From Branchiostoma floridae (Eukaryota; Chordata; Leptocardii; Amphioxiformes; Branchiostomatidae): 34,696 nucleotides of DNA. A model generated the notes under the pieces. That model did no database searches. It saw only the letters and a program-made list of their open reading frames with translations, and was not told the DNA's origin. Below, one piece after another: positions 20,402 to 34,696 of this stretch; the stretch's first letter is position 1, and every line of letters starts with the position of its first letter. The stretch lies in assembly GCF_000003815.2 (NCBI RefSeq), contig NC_049997.1:15553916-15588611 (forward strand), given 5' to 3'. A program made the position numbers and the translations under genes.

Positions 20402-21908
20402 TTACACATCCACCTCAGGTAGCCCATTGTCCTCCTTTGGGACAGTATGATGGGGTACCTGAGGTTGTGCCTGTTCGTTGATAAAGGGAAGGACTTCCCC
20501 CATGGCCCGCCTGAAGTCTGCCTTCTTCAGACTGTACACGACGGAGTCCGTGATGTACGACAGGCTAAGGTTCAGCAGCATGGCCACTCTTCTAGCGACA
20601 GACAGGTAGATGCTTGCCCCTTCAGTCTGTGCGGCACGCGCGAAGATGAAGGACAAAATGGCAGTGCCCACGAAGACCAGGACGACCGTGAAGTGTGGCG
20701 CGAGAGCTCGGAAGGCCTGGGTCTCGTGAAGCTGTAGATGGCGATCCTCATCCCGATGCTGTTGCTCCCTTGCCTCCTTCAGCACTCGGTAGTACAGTGC
20801 CCCGACAGCCAAGACGACGAAGACTGCGATCGGCACGACCACGATCAGTATAGCCAACACCGTATTCTTCGGGCTGGAGTTCATTCCCGGCAAGCATACA
20901 AGGACATCGGAGACATCTTGGGTATTACCGGATCCACCTACGGCGACGGATGTCAAGGCAACGACGAAGGTCAAGGTCCTGGCTGCAGCAATGGCCCATG
21001 CCACACGTGGTGTCGTTACCTGCAAAAGAGAGAATGTTCACCAATACAATCCAAGCTTTCCATAAACTATATTCAAAGTCAAATAACCACAGGGCATATA
21101 TGGCAGGGTCAGAACCACCCGATATCTCATACCACCACGGTACCACCACACAAGATTGTTACACCCAAAAAAATAAAGGAGGTTTCACACTACCCAAACC
21201 CAGAATCAAACTAAAAGCGGCTTTTACCAGGACATTTCTTTACAGATGCACAAAGACATACAACACACTACCAAGCAACTTCATATCAACAAATTGTGCA
21301 GAATAAAAAAAAAAGAATAAAAGTTTTGTACTCATCTACATAATGTATAGTCAGTTTGTAAATTTTTTTGTTACTTTTATGTTTAACGATTGTATAAGTT
21401 TTGTTGCTTAAGTTTCGTTTTGATTGCATATGAATTGTTTCTGACTCCACGACGAATAGTAGTACTATATTGGTGGTATCACTAATGCAGATCCTAATAA
21501 AACAAACAAACAAACCTTGTCGTTGTAGTGTAGAGGATGGATGATGAAGAAGTACACGTCCATAGCCATGAGTAGGTAGGTACAGGTCTTGGAGAGAAGC
21601 AAGCCGAGTGTGAACGCCCCTTCCACCCTGCATAGCGTGAAACTTGCAGGGTTGTAGCCATGGCTGATGTTGTGGATGACATTCGGGACACACAGGCCGG
21701 TGAAAAGGATGTCGTCCACGGCTAGGTTACAGCGAAGGTAGTGGCAAGGCTTCTGTAGATATTCCTTCTTCCACACCAAGACAATGACAAGTAACCCACA
21801 CACCACCGACAAGGCGACAGTAGTTACCAGGTACGCAATCTGGAAGCCTCTCGCTACAGGATTTTCTGTGCCGAAAATCTGACTATCAGACATGTTTGTG
21901 GCAACCAT
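20402..21908 (-). CDS. Divergent rhodopsin-like G-protein-coupled receptor, one intron (336 aa)
   Basis: Exon 1 is 21908-21516 (ATG, 131 codons ending HYNDK) and exon 2 is 21019-20402 (205 codons plus stop, beginning VTTPRV). The join is phase 0 with AAG|GTTTGT and TTTTGCAG. The product aligns end to end with the receptor at 16042-17055: FGTEN, KEYLQ.PCHYLRCNLAVDD, P.VIHNI..GYN, DVYFF.IHPLHYN, YYRVLKEAR.QQ.RDE.RHL, ARR...LL.LSL..ITD. It shares the same missing class-A motifs (DVY for DRY, no CWxP, TDSVVY for NPxxY). Exon 2 is GC-richer than the intronless copy. Ligand and coupling are unknown. The C-terminal tail is short and proline/acid-rich. Confidence 0.85.
21036..21515 (+). mobile_element. 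LINE 3' end forming the receptor intron
   Basis: In the plus direction, antisense to the receptor, a frame ending at 21306 contains LPKPRIKL...TFLYRCTKTYNTLPSNF. This resembles the C-terminal end of non-LTR retrotransposon reverse transcriptases (the W/Y-N-x-LP region). After the stop come an A-rich run, about 180 bp of noncoding tail, and a terminal ATGCAGATCCTAATAAAAC(AAAC)n tract. That tract abuts the receptor's splice donor. The fragment is 5'-truncated and cannot move by itself. Family (CR1/L2-like) is only a guess. Confidence 0.5.
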
Positions 21909-23110
21909 TGATGAGCCACTTCTGATGGTCTGTCAGCGTAGGTGAGCCCAAAATATTCGGAGTCTTGAAAATATGTACATCTATTCATTACCTATTCATC
22001 TTAGAGAATCATCCGACGTGATATGAGAAAGAAAAAATATTCTTTTCATTGGTCTATTCATTAATTCGCCAGTAAACAGCCATTATTGCATCGAAATTGA
22101 TAAATCCCTGGCATTTTTTTCACCAAGGCAACGTTGTCGTAAGCAGCAGTGGTACGGCGATGGCAGATGCACTTAAGGCAAAGGAAAAAAAATGTTCTGT
22201 TTATGGTTACTAAACCAGACCTAGCCTTTATTTGAGGTCGACCGTTGGCAACGGACATAACATTTTCGATGAAACAGAGTTTTGAATTGTCTTGCAAACC
22301 TTCTTATAGACTTAAAGTATTTCACAATCTGTCAACAGATTAAGGTTTTGAACAGTTAATATAAGATTAGAACTGTATAGTAAACATTGTACTTCTTTTG
22401 AATTTTATTCATGCTTGCTCAACGCATATTTGAATAATTACTATTTGATGTTGATAATTATACCTGTGTCCTGTTGCATTCCAGTTTTGAATTATTCTAC
22501 GTATACGGTCTTTGTTGGGTCACTTCGAATTCGGTAATATAAGAGAATCCGTACCGACTCTAGTTGTTTTGAGGTCAGTAATAGGAAACACGACATTATT
22601 TTCCCTTGGCCAGACCTGGTCCCCAGTCTCCACCGGGACTGTACTTTGGGTTTCTACGGTTGCGTAAGCGTCTTTTTCCGCCTAGCCATCTAAGCCAATC
22701 TCGGTGATTCTCTCATGCCTGCCAGAATTCTTTAGAGGGTTGTGGTAAAAATTCCTCGGGGGCATATTGACCCTATTCCCGACAATTAGCAAGTTGACCT
22801 GTGCAGGCCCTGGCAATCATATGGAGTACTGGTTAGATGCATAGTAGCCTACCTCCTCAATGTTTGCATGTCTCTTTCCTCCAGAGATTTGTGTATCGTG
22901 ACTTTTGTGTAACCTAGTTCGCTTCTCTAAATATCTGTGATACCCATTCGTGCGGAAGTCCTGTTTTCTTTAACACGAGATGAATGACGTCAAACGCAAT
23001 CTCAGCACATCCTAAATAAAGTATCGCAGGATATCGTCACGCAAGTGTTACCCAATAGTTATCATGTAACAAACAAGATGGCTACTTCAAGGTTACGTAC
23101 GGGTCAACGA
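21909..23110. other. Upstream region of the split receptor, intergenic
   Basis: No clear TATA box is seen in the first 150 bp upstream of the receptor ATG. The remainder is mixed-composition sequence without exon-like blocks. CAAGATGGC near 23079 is an isolated YY1-type match. Confidence 0.35.
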
Positions 23111-23316
23111 TAGTTCACCTTTATCCGTGAGGTAACCTATATCCGTTGTTTTTAAAAACGGTATTTTAGGATGTCATATGTTGATGGACGGTGGTTTTAA
23201 ACTGCAATATTTTGAAAAAATTGCAATATGAAACAGCCGTTCGTCGTCTTGGTGTCCACTGAATACCGTTTTCAAATGCAACGGGTATAGGATACCCCGC
23301 GGATAAAGGTGAACTA
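23111..23316. mobile_element. MITE with ~60-bp inverted arms, 206 bp
   Basis: TAGTTCACCTTTATCCG at 23111-23127 pairs with CGGATAAAGGTGAACTA at 23300-23316. The arms continue through GGTAACCTATA.CCGTTG and AAAACGGTATT. Termini beginning TA suggest a TA-target element. Noncoding. Confidence 0.75.
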
Positions 23317-23850
23317 GCGTTACATAAACATTATCTCTTTTCCCTAATGCTTAAGTCCCATTTGGAAAAAAGGGGCTCTATCTGTGTAGTTTATCTATAG
23401 TCTGTTTGTCTCCACTTTCTGTAGAAAGACACTACTAGGCCCTAGATTTTTTTAACTTGCAGTTAAAATCAATCAGGGACCCGGCGAAAAATAAACGCCC
23501 TAACCTACCCGTGAAAACGCCGAGAATCAAAGTCACGCATAGCACACACTGACTTATTAAATATTATATCAATCAACTTCGATCTGATTATGCTCAAATC
23601 TAAAACAATATCAACCTTGAAATAATGTTCAAGGCCTGGGCATACTGAGAAGTTGATACATTAAACTATATATGACTGTAAAACAGATGACTATGCAAAT
23701 GATTTTAAGTAGTCTGACGAAGATGATATTGGATATTGATATGTCCTATTTCTGCAGGCTAGTGATGGCTCATATCTACCTGGCACAGAAATATCAACAG
23801 AACATAGCGCGCAATACTCTTTCTACTAAGATTTTCGAAAGAAGGACGCG
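23317..23850. other. Intergenic stretch
   Basis: No supportable gene or repeat. A 60-codon plus-strand frame at 23672-23854 has no family resemblance. Confidence 0.35.
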
Positions 23851-24030
23851 CTAGCTTACTGCGCATTGAGCGAGATAATCAGGTGACTTTAGGTCAAAGG
23901 TGACATTCGACCCGCTCCCCTCCCACCCCTGACGAGCGAACATTTCAGATTGGTGGATTTCTTGGCGAGGTTTTGACCGCGATTTGATCGCCAGATAACG
24001 CTGTTTAGACGTCGTCTGGTACAAAAACAG
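23850..24030 (+). promoter_or_regulatory. Probable promoter and noncoding first exon of the zinc-finger gene
   Basis: A C-rich tract (CTCCCCTCCCACCCC near 23915) and an ACTGCGCATTG site (about 23858) precede a CG-containing segment. That segment ends in ACAAAAACAG|GTAAGTAAG, with the donor at 24031. The first coding exon downstream has an acceptor at 25475 immediately before ACCATG, so a 5' UTR exon must exist upstream. This is the best candidate and implies a 1445-nt first intron. Confidence 0.4.
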
Positions 24031-25089
24031 GTAAGTAAGTAAATATAGAATGTACAGAATTTTCATAAGTGTCTAGTTTTTGTGATTTTGTTCGAATAAC
24101 GATCATTTTTATGTACCCCGCGCGCGTTTGATATTGAAGAATATTTATGGTTGTCTTGGTGCACTTAGAAATTTTCATTGGCTGTGGCCCAAACAGAAGA
24201 GTCTTACAGTCATTGTGTCATTTTATAAGAGAGAAGAAGTCGTTTTGTCTAGTTTAGTCTAAGTTTTGTGCAAGATCTGAGTTTTTATTTTAGGCTACAA
24301 ACAAATCGTATTTTTCCATACATGCCATGTATGCCCCCCTCCCCCAACACATGTACTATACGTAGATTATGTAAATCATATAGGTAGCAAAACACAGTCT
24401 TCAGTCTATGGGGATTTCCATAGTTAATGGCAACACGGTGAATGGCTTCGTCAAGGTAAAACGGAAAATGACTACTAGTATGTTTGAGTTTAGGATACAA
24501 CGTATGGAATATAATTAGAAATATATAGACTTCTGTCTGCGTATTGACTTTTGACACCCTCTATAAAATTGTACTCTAAGGACAGTTGTATACTAACTAC
24601 TATTTAGCCCTCTGGATATAAAATATAAAGACACCCGCAATAGATGTGCTTGCTGACTGCTTGGGAAGGTCAGTTGAATTGCGCATTAATACATGAACTG
24701 GAAAAAACAACAAAAAACATCACAATCCAAATCATACAGTCTCTGGGCCAAATATTGACACAGCACAATTTATACTTGGGTTTCTTTCACATACAACTTT
24801 CATTTTTAACCTCTTCAAGAATTCTGGCACCACCACATTTCTAGAAAAGAAGTAATCCATCCCAGTGTGAGTGGATCAAATAAGTCTGACTGGATTTTTC
24901 GGCTTGTAATCTTTAGTGCAAGCTTGGTTTGTTTATTGTTACACCTTGAGATGGTTTACTGGGTATGCAATACAAACAAACAAACAAACAAGAAAGAACC
25001 TCTAATCTTAGGGAAAGAAGGCATCTTTGGAAACTAACATTAACTCTCATAATTCCAACAGATGCCGAAGAAGTACAGGAAGAAACCCA

Positions 25090-25328
25090 TGGAAAAAAAT
25101 AGGAAGAAGGATAAATGTATTTATTTTCCACAAAATGAAAGTTTGACATTGAAAGACAAGTGTCCTCATGCATTTCACTTTACTTTGCTCAACTGTATTG
25201 TAACAATATGTCACACTACGTAGAGTTTTGGCCAGTCTAAAAAAATTTAAAAAAAGGATAATCCCTACCTACCGACCCTAATTTTTTCAGGACTGAAACA
25301 GGAAACACAACAATTTTTTTTCTAGGCC
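25090..25328. mobile_element. Truncated reverse copy of the GGCC-ended MITE
   Basis: The reverse complement of about 25100-25328 matches 14086-14290: GTTTCCTGTT.CAGTCCTGAA, GGTCG.TAGGTAGG, and ATGAGGACACTTGTCTT.CAATGTCA. The end GGCC at 25325-25328 is followed by TTA. The other terminus is missing. It lies in intron 1 of the zinc-finger gene. A (CAAA)n tract is nearby at about 24970-24990. Confidence 0.6.
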
Positions 25329-25475
25329 TTAGGTACTAGTACACTCACCTCACAGATACTTACTTTTGATGTAGCAGTATAACAAGTGTGAAAAGTATTG
25401 TTTTCTGTGTATAATGTTTTTTCCATAAACGACTGTACTTACACGTTACATATTTTGTCCCTGTGTGTTCCCCAG

Positions 25476-31650
<6,175 letters not shown>

Positions 31651-31654
31651 CATC

Positions 31655-32290
31655 TGGTTCCATGTACTTACAAATGTAAAATTGGCGATGAAACATTCTG
31701 ATAGGTGAAATTTGGAATAAAAAGTGTGTACTGAAATATCTTGTTCCATGAACCATGTGCATGTAAGTATGAAATTTGGAATGGAAAATATCTACATGCT
31801 TATGCAAATCTGTGAACTTTGGAATGGAAGAATGTGCCTCCACTGTGATATTTGGTTCCATGTACATACAACATGTGAAATTTCCATGCTTCTGTTTCAT
31901 GAACCATGTACAAACTAAAACATGAAATTTTTAATTTCAAATTTTCATATATCCATATCTTGTTCCACATACACACGTACTATGGTTGTACATATTTGTG
32001 GAATGGAATTAGGAATGGAAAAAATTCCATGTGTACAGCCATGCAGATGTGTGAAATTTGCAGTGGAAAATTTCTTCTGTACCTGTACACACATGCACAT
32101 CATGTGAAATTTTGAAAAAATGTATGAAATTCGGTATGAAAAATTTCCATACATCCATACATAATACTTGGTTCCATGTATACAAATATGTGAATTTTGG
32201 AATGAAAAGTTACCATATGTACATTCAAATGCTCAACATTTGGGAGGAGGATTTTCCATTGTTTTTACACGTGTGAAATTTGGCATAGTG
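31655..32290. repeat. Degenerate repeats in the zinc-finger 3' UTR
   Basis: Directly after the stop codon, modules such as GTTCCATGTAC, GTGAAATTTGGAATG, GGAAAAT and CATGCA recur about ten times with irregular spacing of roughly 50-120 bp. The sequence looks like a decayed tandem array. A first AATAAA hexamer is at 31716-31721. Confidence 0.55.
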
Positions 32291-32542
32291 TATCTTTGAA
32301 CACATGCTTTAGTGTCTTAATTTTAGGAGTGTTGAGTTTTCAGGGTTCACTAACATTATTGAGCTAGGAAAAGCTAGTATGATATTCCTAAACAGTTTGC
32401 TTGTTCAGGAGATAGGGCCACTGAAAGGTTATGTCTTAGGTCTAAGAGTAGAGAAAGAAACATCCGCATCTTGTGATAGCCAAAATATCAAAATTACAAA
32501 AAGATTTTGGAAAACATACTAATGCTGTAAGATACCGATGTC

Positions 32543-32999
32543 TAGGGATGTGTACCGGTACAGTGTACAGATACAGTACCGGTACAATCAATTAGGTACA
32601 GATACAAAAATACCGGAACCCTGGTGTACCGGTACTGGACCTGTATCTAATTAGTGCAAGCCAGGCCGGATAACAGGTCAGGGGATGGCCACTTTGACAG
32701 ATAAAATTACTGTGAAATCACCATAGCAGTCTTTGAGCCCCAGTGAAAGAAAAACAACAAGGGTCAAATTTTTGTTGCATCATGTGTCTACCATGATAAT
32801 ATGTTTTTATTGGTTCAAACATGCTTCTACCCTTTTTAATACATTGTTTTGCCGTTATAACATATCATAATACAATATTATGATATAATATTCAATGCCA
32901 TGCATTTAGGTCTGGACTCATTAGGTCCGGACCTGTACCTAAACCTCTGGATTTGAATCCGGACCTGTACCTAAACGTGGGTTTAGGTACGCATCCCTA
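32543..32999. mobile_element. hAT-type MITE with perfect 8-bp target duplication
   Basis: The ends TAGGGATGTGTACC and GGTACGCATCCCTA are inverted repeats. CCGATGTC occurs exactly at 32535-32542 and again at 33000-33007. The interior repeats GTACCGGTAC and CCGGACCTGTACC motifs in both orientations. It is related to the element at 34250-34676. The size of 457 bp and absence of coding capacity indicate a nonautonomous copy. Confidence 0.85.
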
Positions 33000-33007
33000 C
33001 CGATGTC

Positions 33008-34249
33008 AGTTCCAAAGAAGATGATGAGAAAGAACAAAAATGAAGCTATTGTTTGGTATACTATGTTCTGTGTGTTTGGTCATTTGTTCAACTTGACCGC
33101 CTTATATTATATTGAACTTAAACGAAGTCAACTTTTTGCCAAAATTTTTTCTTCATGACATGCAATCACATTGCTTTGGTTGTTCCAGGATGTTATCCAT
33201 ATTATCGAAGCCTTATCAAGAAAAGGAAAACTACTTACAGTGGTCATAGCTGTTGTTCAAAAGTGTACATATAGTTGTAAGGATTGTTGGATTGTGATTA
33301 AAATATTTGAATAGTACTATGGTGTATAGGAGTCTTCGGCATTACAATGCTAATATCAGCATATTTGACAATACAGGAATCGTTTGAAAAGGAACTGTTG
33401 TATTCTCTTGATTTTTGAAATAAACAAAATTGTTCTGTATGGAGTGTGGTATACAGACTATTACATCATGTTCTTGTTAAAGGAGGATTTAGGGAGTTCA
33501 ATTCGGCGTGTGTGTGTGGGTGGGGGGGGCTATTTCTTGAAATGTTGGTAAAGTTGCAGAAGTTGCACAGAGAGATTTGAAAATTCATAACTATAGATGT
33601 AATGAAAATGCCCTCCCCCCCTGAAAAAAATTGTTAGCATATTTCATCAAACAGTTAATGTTGTTTGCAAGTGAAGGAAAAATGTGCCCAATACATCTTG
33701 TATTCCGAACCTGACCCGTGACATGGAAAAGTTTATGCCACTTTCCAGGTAACGTCATGGCACAAAAGTAGAAAATATGTATTTTGAGGCGAAAATCCTC
33801 AATAAAAGCAATTCAAAGACCAGTATTTATGACCGCATAGTCTCAAACAAAAGCCTTGACCAGGTCTTCCTGCGGGAATACGTATTGTAGAATTAAAAAC
33901 AAGGGAGGCAATTTGCCAGAGAGTCAGTTCGTGGTACCAAAAGGTGATTTTTAACCTCCTTGGTGGAACGTTATTTTTCTTCTGAAGTTGTATGCTGTAC
34001 TCCTACTAAGTTATCTGTCTATTTGGCCAATTTCTCCTTATTCCAATACCTATTTTTCTAGCACAATGTAGAGTCTGGTAGAGACTACCTAGCCATCCCT
34101 ATAGTAAATAAACTCATGATCATTCATTGGACAATCGTTTGAGTGGTCTAATGACGCCACCTGGCGGAATATAAAAATATCACAAGGAGGTAAACCGTCC
34201 CATTGAACTGTCTAATACAAGCGATAGCTGTTGTTGTTTATATCCGGGG
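33008..34249. other. Distal 3' UTR and intergenic stretch
   Basis: An AATAAA at 33419-33424 followed by a GT-rich segment (TGTATGGAGTGTGG) is a good distal polyadenylation site for the zinc-finger gene. This would place the long repeat-bearing region in its 3' UTR. After about 33450 I see no gene or repeat. Confidence 0.4.
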
Positions 34250-34676
34250 TAGGGCTGGGTATCGGTACAGCGTACCGGTACAAAACCGGTTTTTCTTATT
34301 GGACCGGTCCAGAAAAGCCGGACCTGAAAAAATTAGGTGGACCGAATGTTGGACCGATTAGAAAATTAACAGATTATTTCAACAGGCATTCACACGTTTT
34401 GGCGCTTGCAGGTGGAAGAAAATAACAAGAGTGAAGTAGAGAAGAGTTTATAGTAATTTCTACCAAGTTTTAAAGCCAATCGTACAGGTGCAGGTAGCGT
34501 TGTAGGGTTTTAAAACGCCAGTGTAAGTCTCATACTCCACCAAACAGATTTCTTTGTAGTGAAATGGACCATTGGTATGAGTCATACTGAATCAGGTTCA
34601 GGTCCGGACCTGGACCTGATCCTCTGGACCTGAACCGGACCTGGACCTGAATTTTCTGTACCGGTACCCACCCCTA
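34250..34676. mobile_element. Second hAT-type MITE of the same family
   Basis: TAGGGCTGGGTATCGGTACAG at the left faces CTGTACCGGTACCCACCCCTA at the right (19 of 21 paired). ATCCGGGG occurs exactly at 34242-34249 and 34677-34684. The interior is rich in GGTCCGGACCTG palindromic motifs. The open frame at 34231-34425 lies inside and is not a gene. Confidence 0.85.
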
Positions 34677-34696
34677 ATCCGGGGTATGGACGTTGT

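Noticed and set aside
20447-21214. Plus-strand open frames across the split receptor
   Set aside because: Antisense shadows of exon 2 of the receptor; only the part inside the intron (after about 21036) has LINE-like content.
34231-34425. 64-codon plus-strand frame
   Set aside because: Lies within a hAT-type MITE defined by TIRs and an exact 8-bp duplication.

Overview
The window looks like animal nuclear DNA, most likely from a lancelet (Branchiostoma-type chordate). This is inferred from gene style, not proven. The evidence is short coding exons with consistent GT-AG boundaries and phases, a C2H2 zinc-finger gene, a pair of divergent rhodopsin-like receptors, CpG-containing promoter patches with CCAAT, CACGTG and ATGGCGG elements, and very many short inverted-repeat transposons (MITEs). 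There is one assembly gap at 27879-28144. I see no tRNA, rRNA, CRISPR or bacterial features.

Layout. (1) 1-2700 is repeat-rich: a fold-back MITE, a cluster of CCTAGG-centred palindromes, a ~217-bp tandem duplication and a MITE with AGGGCTCG ends. (2) 2728-10021, minus strand, holds a nine-exon gene that I reconstructed by joining splice sites. It encodes 345 residues with a CxC...CxH SWIM-type zinc-finger pattern and a basic nuclear-localisation-like patch. Its introns carry MITEs, a degenerate 20-mer tandem array and a plus-strand exon-like block. (3) About 10022-10150 is a compact head-to-head promoter shared with a plus-strand gene (10522-12096) derived from a pogo/Tigger/CENP-B-type transposase. 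That gene has lost most of its catalytic core but keeps its DNA-binding half and a correctly spliced C-terminal exon. (4) 13339-13689 is a possible very small two-exon gene behind a TATA-like box. (5) 16042-21908, minus strand, holds two tandem paralogous seven-helix receptors. One is intronless. The other is split by one intron that looks to be made almost entirely of a LINE 3' end. (6) 23111-25475 holds a MITE, a probable promoter and noncoding first exon, then an intron. (7) 25476-31650, plus strand, is a five-coding-exon, 526-residue C2H2 zinc-finger gene. The 3' edge of its second coding exon, including the splice donor, has been amplified into a 31-bp minisatellite carrying 16 copies of the donor. 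A ~1.6-kb hAT-like element, containing the assembly gap, is inserted in that array. (8) 31651-34696 is the 3' UTR and intergenic DNA, with two related hAT-type MITEs that have perfect 8-bp target-site duplications.

The genes do not form a pathway. The recurring theme is transposable elements shaping host genes: a host-like gene built from a pogo transposase, a pogo-type MITE in the zinc-finger gene, a hAT element in the splice-donor minisatellite, and an intron that may have been created by a LINE. Exon joins are my own phase-consistent reconstructions and have not been checked against transcripts.
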